Shown: in pieces, positions 15,009 to 22,286 of the stretch | Position numbering within the stretch: the first letter of the stretch is position 1 | Layout: each line of letters opens with the position of its first letter | Source of the DNA: Planococcus sp. CPCC 101016 | GTDB lineage: Bacteria; Bacillota; Bacilli; Bacillales_A; Planococcaceae | Assembly (NCBI RefSeq): GCF_007859295.1 | Contig: NZ_VOHB01000002.1 | Span: forward strand, 186,001 to 250,000 | DNA: 64,000 nucleotides | Direction of reading: 5' to 3' | Made by a program: the position numbers and the translations under genes | The notes under the pieces: model-generated | Told to the model about the DNA's origin: nothing | Database searches by the model: none | The model's input: only the letters and a program-made list of their open reading frames with translations

Positions 15009-15356
15009 ATGCTGAACAGGTACAAACCAGCACATCAGAAAATCGCTATGGGGCTGTTATCTTTTATGCCTAAGGAGCGAAACGTCAAACAACTCAGAAA
15101 AACGATGGAACTGTATCATGAACGCCCGGACTGGCAGCTTTTTCTTTGGAAAGAAGGAGATGATTTTGTTGGAGCGATCGGCATTCATGTAGAAGATGAA
15201 GAAAGTTTTACTGTCCACCACATTTCGGTGATTCCTTCATATCGTGGAGAAGGAATTGGCCATAAGATGTTAGGGCGGGTTGAAAAGCTCATGGGAAATC
15301 GGAGAGCGAAGCCGATAGAAGAAACGAAAGCTTTTCTAATGAAATGCAGAGTATGA
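15009..15356 (+). CDS. ribT: RibT-like GNAT acetyltransferase
   Basis: A 115-residue GNAT-fold protein whose opening RYKPAHQKIAMGLLSFMP and QLFLWKEGDDFVGAIG match B. subtilis RibT closely from memory. The acetyl-CoA loop is SYRGEGIGHKML (Q/RxxGxG/A pattern). In Bacillus ribT sits at the end of the riboflavin operon and its substrate is unknown. Here no rib genes are adjacent; it lies 26 bp after the DUF1259-like gene with a GGAAGGAG ribosome site and ends at a terminator. It has probably been separated from the rib operon. Confidence 0.8.
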   Translation: MLNRYKPAHQKIAMGLLSFMPKERNVKQLRKTMELYHERPDWQLFLWKEGDDFVGAIGIHVEDEESFTVHHISVIPSYRGEGIGHKMLGRVEKLMGNRRAKPIEETKAFLMKCRV

Positions 15357-15373
15357 ACAAACTCTATATGCCC

Positions 15374-15409
15374 AAAAAATCGGCTGCCGTTTTTGACAGC
15401 CGATTTTTC
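15374..15409 (+). terminator. Terminator after ribT
   Basis: AAAATCGGCTG and CAGCCGATTTTT arms with a ten-base loop. Confidence 0.85.
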
Positions 15410-15496
15410 TATAGGCAAATTTCCATCTTCGCCTATACACAGCGTATAATAAAAGGAATAGGTAGATTAAAAAAGTGGAACAAAGAGGTGCTCATC

Positions 15497-16120
15497 ATGA
15501 TCATCATCATCGATAATCAAGATTCATTCACATACAATCTGGTTCATTACTTTGAGCAATTGGATGCAACTGTGCTTGTGTTTCAGAACGATGAACTTAC
15601 AGCAAAGCAAATAGAAAAGTTGTCGCCGGATCTTATTGTGCTATCGCCCGGTCCGGGACGCCCTGCCGCAAAAGGCGCTAGCAGAGAAGTATTGACAGAG
15701 CTGAACGGCCGGATACCGATTCTCGGCGTCTGTCTTGGGCATCAAACCATCATTGAGCATTTCGGAGGCCGGATCGTTAAAGGAAGCCGGCCCATGCATG
15801 GGAAAGTCTCTTTGCTGACACACGATGGCGAAGGGCTATTCAATGGGATTTCCAATCCGACAACCGTGACCCGCTATCACTCTTTGGTAGCGGAAGAAAC
15901 AATACCGGATTGCCTATCGGTGACAGCCCATTCAGAGGACGGGGCCATCATGGCAATCCGTCATCGGTCGCTGCCAGTTGAAGGTATTCAGTTTCATCCG
16001 GAATCGATTTTGACGGCTGAAGGTTTCAGTATGCTGAAGAATAGTTATGAGTTTGCCAAACGATGGAAAGAAAACAATAAGGGAGGTGCTGGCTATGTCA
16101 AACCCTTACCTACTGTTTGA
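15497..16120 (+). CDS. pabA: Aminodeoxychorismate/anthranilate synthase glutamine amidotransferase
   Basis: A 207-residue class I glutamine amidotransferase. The nucleophile is C79 in GVCLGHQ, and the other triad members are in FHPES (H167, E169). MIIIIDNQDSFTYNL is the typical TrpG/PabA start. It releases ammonia from glutamine for the partner chorismate enzyme, in folate synthesis. I placed the start at ATG 15497 after AGAGGTG; the in-frame extension upstream would run through the ribT terminator. Its end overlaps pabB by 26 bp. In Bacillus this subunit may also serve tryptophan synthesis. Confidence 0.92.
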   Translation: MIIIIDNQDSFTYNLVHYFEQLDATVLVFQNDELTAKQIEKLSPDLIVLSPGPGRPAAKGASREVLTELNGRIPILGVCLGHQTIIEHFGGRIVKGSRPMHGKVSLLTHDGEGLFNGISNPTTVTRYHSLVAEETIPDCLSVTAHSEDGAIMAIRHRSLPVEGIQFHPESILTAEGFSMLKNSYEFAKRWKENNKGGAGYVKPLPTV

Positions 16121-17840
16121 GTTTCGGAATGAAGATGGAGAGATTGAACCGCTTGTCTTCAACGAACCTATAAAAATCCTTGAAACTACGTTGCTTTCGG
16201 AAGTGCAGGAGGTTATGAAAAAAGTCGAAAAGGCAGTAGGCGCCGGGTTTTACGCGGCAGGCTATGTTGCCTACGAAGCAGCACCGGCTTTTCATCCGGA
16301 AATGAAGGTACAGCCAGCGGGTAAAATGCCGCTTGTTTGGTTCGGTATCTTTAAAGAACCGAAAAAAGGTTCACCCGTTTCCGAAGAGCAACAGCCATAC
16401 AGCGTCTCTGATTGGACAATGACCAGTTCCATGGAACGCTACAAAGAAGGGATTCAGCGCATCAAACTGGCGATAGAAGAAGGGGATACTTATCAGGTGA
16501 ATTATACGGAACGTCTAATTGCCGAATTCACTGGCAGTGACTCAGCATTCTATCATCAATTGGCGAGAAATCAGCAGGCGGATTACGCTGCGTATTTGAA
16601 CTTAGGGAGATTTCGTGTACTGTCCACTTCTCCAGAGCTGTTCTTTAAAGTGAGAAGCGGCAAACTGACAGCTAAACCGATGAAAGGCACCGCCCCTAGA
16701 GGACGCACGACAAGTGAGGACCAACGCAATATAAAGGCATTGAAGGCTTCTGAAAAAGAGCAGGCTGAAAATTTGATGATCGTCGATCTGCTGCGAAACG
16801 ATATGAGCCGATTAGCGAAACCAGGAACGGTTAAAGCGGATCCGTTATTCACAGTGGAAACGTATCCGACAGTTCATCAGCTGACCTCTACGGTTGAAGC
16901 GCAATTGGATGAGACTTCAACCATCCTGACCTGGTTTCAGGCATTATTTCCGTGCGGATCGATTACCGGTGCTCCTAAAATCAGCACGATGAATTACATA
17001 GCTGCTTTGGAACAAACGCCAAGAGAAGTATATTGCGGCGCAATCGGCTTTATTACGCCCGATAAAGACGCTATTTTCAATGTGCCAATCCGCACAGTCG
17101 TCATCGATAAAGAAATGGAGACCGCGCGTTACGGTGTGGGTGGAGGCATCACTTGGGATTCGACTTTTGAAGGGGAGTACCGGGAACTGCAGACAAAAGC
17201 GGAAGTGCTGACAGCAAAGCGACCGGTTTTCAACCTGCTGGAATCTTTGAAACTGGAAGATGGGCAATATCCTCTGCTGCCATATCATTTGGCGCGCCTT
17301 CAAGATTCTTCGGATCATTTTCATTTCCCGGGAAATATAGATGAAATTGAATGGGAATTGATGAAGCTCGCAAAAAAATATCCAAAAGGCATCTATAAAA
17401 TCCGCCTTCTATTAGATGAAAAAGGGCTCTTGGAGTTGCAGGCTCAGAAAGCGGTACCTACCGAAGAACCGGTCAAATGTATGTTGGCATCTTCTCCTGT
17501 AGACAGCAAAAATCCATTTCTGTTCCATAAAACAACCCACCGAAAAGTCTACGAAAAAGCCGGTGAAAATTTGCCGAAAGAACTATTTTCAGTATTATTA
17601 TGGAACGAAAAACACCAGCTGACCGAATTCACCATCGGCAACCTGGTGGTGGAAAAAGACGGCCGGTTTTTCACTCCACCGATTTCCTGCGGGCTGTTGG
17701 CTGGTACATTCCGACAGTATCTTCTGGATCAAAAGTTGATCGAGGAGAAAATATTAGATAAACAGGATTTGGAAAATTGTGACGCCATCTGGTTTGTAAA
17801 TAGCGTGCGCGGCTGGCTAGCCGTGGAACTGTTAAGTTAA
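16095..17840 (+). CDS. pabB: Aminodeoxychorismate synthase component I fused to aminodeoxychorismate lyase
   Basis: A 581-residue fusion. Residues about 1-375 are the chorismate-binding domain: EGDTYQVNYTERL, KPMKGTAPRGRT, NLMIVDLLRNDMSRL, PCGSITGAPK and YGVGGGITWDS. Residues about 380-581 are a class IV PLP lyase domain (PabC): LLESLKLEDGQYPLLPYHLA, KIRLLLDE and TEFTIGNLV. With PabA it makes aminodeoxychorismate, then releases pyruvate to yield 4-aminobenzoate for folate. The start ATG 16095 has GGGAGGTG before it and lies inside pabA, so translation is coupled. Such PabB-PabC fusions occur in many bacteria. Confidence 0.92.
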   Translation: MSNPYLLFEFRNEDGEIEPLVFNEPIKILETTLLSEVQEVMKKVEKAVGAGFYAAGYVAYEAAPAFHPEMKVQPAGKMPLVWFGIFKEPKKGSPVSEEQQPYSVSDWTMTSSMERYKEGIQRIKLAIEEGDTYQVNYTERLIAEFTGSDSAFYHQLARNQQADYAAYLNLGRFRVLSTSPELFFKVRSGKLTAKPMKGTAPRGRTTSEDQRNIKALKASEKEQAENLMIVDLLRNDMSRLAKPGTVKADPLFTVETYPTVHQLTSTVEAQLDETSTILTWFQALFPCGSITGAPKISTMNYIAALEQTPREVYCGAIGFITPDKDAIFNVPIRTVVIDKEMETARYGVGGGITWDSTFEGEYRELQTKAEVLTAKRPVFNLLESLKLEDGQYPLLPYHLARLQDSSDHFHFPGNIDEIEWELMKLAKKYPKGIYKIRLLLDEKGLLELQAQKAVPTEEPVKCMLASSPVDSKNPFLFHKTTHRKVYEKAGENLPKELFSVLLWNEKHQLTEFTIGNLVVEKDGRFFTPPISCGLLAGTFRQYLLDQKLIEEKILDKQDLENCDAIWFVNSVRGWLAVELLS

Positions 17841-17945
17841 TCTTCTCTGTAGTCTGCTGATTGAGCCATGGTTAAGTTGTAACATTCAGTCTACTGGGGT
17901 TTAATAGGGGATGAGAGTATTTTCCAATACTAGGAGGCGGAACAG

Positions 17946-18689
17946 ATGGAGTTAGCAGGAAAAGTGGCAATTGTAACAGGTGGGGCATCCGGTATCGGTT
18001 TGGCGACAGCCAAAGCATTTCTCAATAAAGGAGCGAAGGTAGTCATTGCAGATTTTAATGAAGAAGGCGGCAAGCAGGCCGAACAGCAATTGAAGCAAGG
18101 CAACGCCGAATTGGCCTTCATTAAAGTGGATGTGGCCAGCGAAGAGTCGGTTGAACAATTGGTCGCAGCAACTGTCGAACGTTTCGGAAGAGTCGATATT
18201 ATGGTCAACAATGCAGGTATAGGTGTCCTTAGTGTGACACATGAATTAACATATGAAGATTATCACAAAGTTGTCTCGATCAATCAGGACGGCGTCTTTT
18301 TCGGTGCCAAGCATGCAATTAAGAACATGCTGGAAAATGGCGATGGCGGTGTAATCATCAATACTTCATCAATTCTTGGATCTGTCGGTGAAGGCGGTGC
18401 ATTTGCCTATAACGCGACGAAGGGCGCCGTTAATCTGATGACTAAATCGCTGGCACTGCAATATGCAGAGCATAAAATCCGTGTCAATGCAGTGGCTCCT
18501 GGCTATGTTGAATCCGGTATGGTCAGCAAAGAAGCGTTAGGCGATTTTTATGACGCATTGGTGGACAAGCATCCTGTCGGCAGAGTTGGACAACCGGAAG
18601 AAATTGCCCATGCAGTTGTTTTCTTGGTTGAAAATGAGTTTGTTACCGGCAGCACACTGATGATCGATGGCGGATATACTGCTCAATAA
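17946..18689 (+). CDS. SDR-family NAD(P)-dependent oxidoreductase
   Basis: A 247-residue classical short-chain dehydrogenase. TGGASGIG (11-18) binds cofactor; D35 region VVIADFNEE suggests NAD preference. NNAG, catalytic Ser in INTSSILG, and the Y-N-A-T-K pair (YxxxK) are all present, and the C-terminal GSTLMIDGGYTAQ is standard. The substrate cannot be predicted. GGAGGCGG lies before the ATG. It stands alone between the pab operon and a terminator. Confidence 0.88.
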   Translation: MELAGKVAIVTGGASGIGLATAKAFLNKGAKVVIADFNEEGGKQAEQQLKQGNAELAFIKVDVASEESVEQLVAATVERFGRVDIMVNNAGIGVLSVTHELTYEDYHKVVSINQDGVFFGAKHAIKNMLENGDGGVIINTSSILGSVGEGGAFAYNATKGAVNLMTKSLALQYAEHKIRVNAVAPGYVESGMVSKEALGDFYDALVDKHPVGRVGQPEEIAHAVVFLVENEFVTGSTLMIDGGYTAQ

Positions 18690-18701
18690 GAATGAAAAGA
18701 A

Positions 18702-18730
18702 AAAGAGCTGTCCTGTGCAGCTCTTTTTTT
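18702..18730 (+). terminator. Terminator after the SDR gene
   Basis: AAAGAGCTG / CAGCTCTTT stem with a seven-base loop and a T tail. Confidence 0.85.
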
Positions 18731-18824
18731 GCTGAAGTGTTTTACATCTCGCCATTAGGGAATTTTCAGGTAAGATGATTTTATGAAATGAACAACGAAA
18801 TAAAGAAGAAGGTAGGGGATCAGT

Positions 18825-19523
18825 ATGAAGAAGCTGGGAATGATCGGAGGAACAGGTCCTGAGTCCACGGTCGACTATTACCAATCGATTATCAGCAAAT
18901 TCCAGGAAAAGACCGGAAGTCAGGAGAACTTGCCGGAACTGCTGATCTATAGCATCAATATGTACAAGATATTCGATTTGCTCCAAAGCGGGGAAGAAGA
19001 AGAACTGGCGGAATATTTGGCTGCGGCAGTACTGAGCCTGGAAAGAGCGGGGGCCGACTTTGCGGTTATTTCTGCTAACACCCCGCACATCGTTTTCGAC
19101 AAGGTTCAGCAGAAAGTGAACATTCCGATGATCAGCATCGTGGAAGGGACCTATCGGAAAGCTGAACAGCTAGAACTTCAGAAAGCTGGATTGCTTGGAA
19201 CCAAATTCACTATGGAAAATGAATTTTTTAAAGAACCGTTTACTGCGAATGGCAAAGAAATCTTTGTGCCGAATGAAACCGAACAGCAATACATTCATGA
19301 AAAAACAGTTAAGGAACTGGAACAGGGAATCGTGGAAGATGAAACAAAAAAAGAATTTCTAGCAATCGCTGGCAAGTTGATCGAACGGCATAATATCGAT
19401 TGCCTCATCCTTGGCTGCACTGAATTTCCGATGATTTTAAAACCTGAAGATTTGGATATTCCTCTATTGAATACTGTGGAGATTCATGTTGAAGAAATCG
19501 TGGAAATGATGCTGGAAGACTAG
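18825..19523 (+). CDS. Aspartate/glutamate racemase family protein
   Basis: A 232-residue protein of the two-cysteine racemase fold. MKKLGMIGGTGPESTVDYY is the usual start, and GLLGTKFTMENEFF and LILGCTEFPMIL are the second-domain motifs, the latter holding the second catalytic cysteine. At the first catalytic position, where CNT is expected, the sequence reads ISANTPHIV, so alanine stands in place of cysteine. It may therefore not be a standard two-base racemase. The ribosome site GTAGGGGA precedes the ATG. It is monocistronic. Confidence 0.8.
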   Translation: MKKLGMIGGTGPESTVDYYQSIISKFQEKTGSQENLPELLIYSINMYKIFDLLQSGEEEELAEYLAAAVLSLERAGADFAVISANTPHIVFDKVQQKVNIPMISIVEGTYRKAEQLELQKAGLLGTKFTMENEFFKEPFTANGKEIFVPNETEQQYIHEKTVKELEQGIVEDETKKEFLAIAGKLIERHNIDCLILGCTEFPMILKPEDLDIPLLNTVEIHVEEIVEMMLED

Positions 19524-19549
19524 TTGCAGAGATTGAACGCATCTGAAAA

Positions 19550-19945
19550 AAGCAGACTTTCCAAGGAAGTCTGCTTCAGACTATAGACAAAGTAAAACCA
19601 AAATCAATTGGATGTATAATCCAGCCGATCTGGCGACTTCGCTTTCCGTGGGCTCAGCTTCAGCCTCTCCGTCACTGGAAAACCCATGCTCCTGCATCGC
19701 TGCGCTGCTTCTAACAGAAGTCTTCGTGGCCAGCCCGGTCGGGATCGTATGGTTTCAATCAAAGGAAGAAGCCTGCTAGTCAGCTCAGGGTAAATAAAGC
19801 CTGAGTAAGGCTGTCAAAAAAACCTTCACTCGAGGATTTGAAGCGCAGGATCCGGTGTAAGTAAGATGAAATGAGAATTCATTCGGTTAGTGATATATAT
19901 TCTTTAGTCTACAACCTCAAGCAGACTTTCTAAGGAAGTCTGCTT
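19550..19945. repeat. About 340-bp non-coding segment flanked by duplicated terminator hairpins
   Basis: A 27-bp hairpin sequence at 19550-19576 recurs at 19919-19945 with one mismatch. The left copy has an A6 run before it, the right copy a T7 run after it. Between them lies sequence without an ORF, including GACTTCGCTTTCCGTGGGCT and TCGCTGCGCTGCTTCT, which resemble dispersed repeats I remember from other Bacillales. It looks like an insertion into one bidirectional terminator, with the terminator duplicated. Confidence 0.6.
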
Positions 19946-19950
19946 TTTTT
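19919..19950 (+). terminator. Bidirectional terminator, right copy
   Basis: AAGCAGACTT / AAGTCTGCTT stem and T7 tail on the plus strand, ending where the convergent tetR gene stops. Confidence 0.75.
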
Positions 19951-20608
19951 AATTTCTGTTTATTTTTTGCTCAACAATTTCTTGGATATACTTCATTGTT
20001 TGCTGCTGCGCTTTTTCAGCAGTGTAATGATTGCGTTTATTCAAGAAGTTTGAGAACATGCCTTGCCACACCAAATTTGTTAATTCATTCAATTCTTCAG
20101 CAGCATCTTCATCCAAAAGACCCTCTTGAACGATGAAGTTGATGGCGAACCGTCCACGCTCTGTAAGACTTCTCTCCAATAAACCTGGCAGTAATTCCTC
20201 TGGAACTTCTACAAGGTCAGATGGATACAATTCATAATAACGTTTCAGCATATTTTCAGGGTGGTCGCCAAGATCCATCAGGAAAACAGCATTGAAAATT
20301 TCAGGGATCTTGAAAGAATACTCGCTGAAACATTTCCAGGCTATCAGGTACTTCTCAACAGGGTTTTCCGTTTTATCCATTTCATCGGTGACGGTCTGGA
20401 TATAAGGGCGTAAAAACTTTAAAGAAGCAAAAAACAGCAAGTGGGAAAGTTCATCGAAATAATTATAGATCGTAGCGCTGTTGTATCCTGCCTTTTCGGC
20501 CACTTTTCGGATAGTTACATAACGAAATCCTTCTGTCTGAATCAATTCTTCGGTCGCATCAATAAAGTAAGTCCACATGCGCCGCTTTTTCAGCATATTC
20601 TTTTCCAC
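19949..20608 (-). CDS. TetR-family regulator divergent from the BCCT-CocE operon
   Basis: A 219-residue regulator with the helix-turn-helix VTIRKVAEKAGYNSATIYNY followed by FDELSHLLFFASLKF. The C-terminal domain is about 150 residues with a DEDAAEELNELTNLVWQGMF helix. A GTG start at 20608 is supported by GGGGGAG nine bases upstream. It faces away from the BCCT transporter gene over a 145-bp gap with three ATCATGAT palindromes, so it probably controls that operon and itself. Confidence 0.87.
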   Translation of the reverse strand: MEKNMLKKRRMWTYFIDATEELIQTEGFRYVTIRKVAEKAGYNSATIYNYFDELSHLLFFASLKFLRPYIQTVTDEMDKTENPVEKYLIAWKCFSEYSFKIPEIFNAVFLMDLGDHPENMLKRYYELYPSDLVEVPEELLPGLLERSLTERGRFAINFIVQEGLLDEDAAEELNELTNLVWQGMFSNFLNKRNHYTAEKAQQQTMKYIQEIVEQKINRN

Positions 20609-20667
20609 TAGCCGATTCTCCCCCTAATTATCAAACTATTCTTATATAATGTTGTATTGCTCTATAC

Positions 20668-20724
20668 TATCATGATAACCTAAATAGACAGAAAAGTAAT
20701 CATGATTATTTTTTAATCATGATT
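20668..20724. promoter_or_regulatory. Three ATCATGAT palindromes between tetR and the BCCT gene
   Basis: TATCATGATA occurs at 20668-20677 and AATCATGATT at 20698-20707 and 20715-20724. The shared core ATCATGAT is symmetric. Spacing is 30 and 17 bp. The place, between divergent promoters, suits a TetR operator array. Confidence 0.6.
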
Positions 20725-20753
20725 TTATTTTTTAAAATCTAGGGGGAAAAAAG

Positions 20754-22286
20754 ATGAATAAGGTAAAAATTGATCCACTCGTATTTTGGTCTTCTTTAAT
20801 CGTGATTGTTATAGCTACTCTAGGCCTGGTAATTTTTCAAAACAGTGCAGAACCTGTATTAAATTCGATGCTTACAGGAATCACCTATAATCTTGATTGG
20901 GCATTTCAGTTTTTGACATTCGGATTATTTATATTACTGATGTACTTGGTGTTCAGTAAATACGGAAAAGTAAAACTTGGAGATGAACCTCCTGAGTTCT
21001 CTACATTCAGCTGGGGAGCTATGTTGTTTTGTGCAGGCATGGGGACGAGCATCATGTTCTGGTCGATGATGGAACCAATGTATTATTTCATGGGTCCGCC
21101 ATTCGGACTGGAGCCAAACAGCAGCGCTGCAGCAGAATGGGCAGTCGCATACGGAATGTTTCACTGGGGAATTTCTGCATGGGCGCTTTACGCCTTGCCT
21201 ACAGTGACGATTGCTTATTCTTTTTTTGTAAAGAAAAACCACTCGCTAAAAATTAGTACGGCCTGTCGGGGAGCGTTAGGAAAACACGCTGATGGCTTTA
21301 TCGGTAAAGCTATTGATATCTTGGTCATCTGGAGTTTGGTCGGTGGACTCGGCACTTCTCTTGGGTTGGGCGTACCAATGGTATCGGCAGTCATAGGAGA
21401 AATTTTTGGTGTTCAACAATCGATGATGTTAAGCATCATCATCATTATTATTTGGGTCATTATTTATAGTGCAAGTGCTTATATGGGACTGTATAAAGGA
21501 ATACGGAAACTCAGTGACTGGAACGTCTACTTGGCATTAGGCCTAGCGCTTTTCGTATTGCTGGTGGGACCAAGTTTGTTTATCCTATCTAATTTCAGCA
21601 ATAGTTTTGGATTGATGCTGCAAAACTTCGCTTTCATGAGCTTTTCGACTGATCCCATCAACCAAGGCGGCTTTCCGCAAAGTTGGACAGTCTTTTATTG
21701 GGCTTGGTTTGCAGCTACGGCTCCTTTCATCGGTTTGTTTGTTGCCCGCATTTCAAGAGGGCGGACAATACGTGAATTGATTACCCATATTTTGATCTGG
21801 GGGTCTGTCGGCAGCTGGATTTACTTTGGTATTTTTGGTGGCTATACCTTGAATCTTCAATTGAGTGGAGCGCTTGACGTCATTGGAATTATGAGCGAAA
21901 GAGGGGACCCTGCCGCAATTGTTGAAATCCTGAAAACCTTGCCGCTCAGCTTCATCGTCTTGCCGTTCTTCGCACTACTCGGATTTATATTCCTCGCAAC
22001 GTCGTTGGATTCGGCTACTTATATTTTAGCGGCGATTACGACAAAAGAACTGACTGCAGGCCAAGAGCCGGCCCGCTGGAATCGGATGCTTTGGGGCATG
22101 GTACTGGCTGCATTAGCCGTGTCTTTGCTATTGATCGGCGGTTTGAAAGTGATCCAGACATCATCCGTCATTGTGTCGGTGCCGGTAATCATTCTTTATG
22201 TACTGCTTTCGGTTTCACTTCTGAGATGGCTGAAGCAGGATTATCCTGATACAGCAAAGTCAACTGAAAAAGGAGAGCTAAAGTAA
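20754..22286 (+). CDS. BCCT-family transporter (betaine/carnitine/choline type)
   Basis: A 510-residue protein with twelve predicted membrane helices. The family signature appears as AGMGTSIMFWSMMEP (about 94-108) and the aromatic box region as WSLVGGLGTSLGLGVP. It lacks the long charged C-terminal sensor tail of osmoregulated BetP. The glycine stretch reads G-M-G-T-S rather than the G-x-G-I-G of Na+-coupled betaine carriers, so ion coupling is unclear. It should import a quaternary ammonium compound. GGGGGA precedes the ATG. The stop overlaps the CocE/NonD start by one base (TAATG). Confidence 0.9.
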   Translation: MNKVKIDPLVFWSSLIVIVIATLGLVIFQNSAEPVLNSMLTGITYNLDWAFQFLTFGLFILLMYLVFSKYGKVKLGDEPPEFSTFSWGAMLFCAGMGTSIMFWSMMEPMYYFMGPPFGLEPNSSAAAEWAVAYGMFHWGISAWALYALPTVTIAYSFFVKKNHSLKISTACRGALGKHADGFIGKAIDILVIWSLVGGLGTSLGLGVPMVSAVIGEIFGVQQSMMLSIIIIIIWVIIYSASAYMGLYKGIRKLSDWNVYLALGLALFVLLVGPSLFILSNFSNSFGLMLQNFAFMSFSTDPINQGGFPQSWTVFYWAWFAATAPFIGLFVARISRGRTIRELITHILIWGSVGSWIYFGIFGGYTLNLQLSGALDVIGIMSERGDPAAIVEILKTLPLSFIVLPFFALLGFIFLATSLDSATYILAAITTKELTAGQEPARWNRMLWGMVLAALAVSLLLIGGLKVIQTSSVIVSVPVIILYVLLSVSLLRWLKQDYPDTAKSTEKGELK

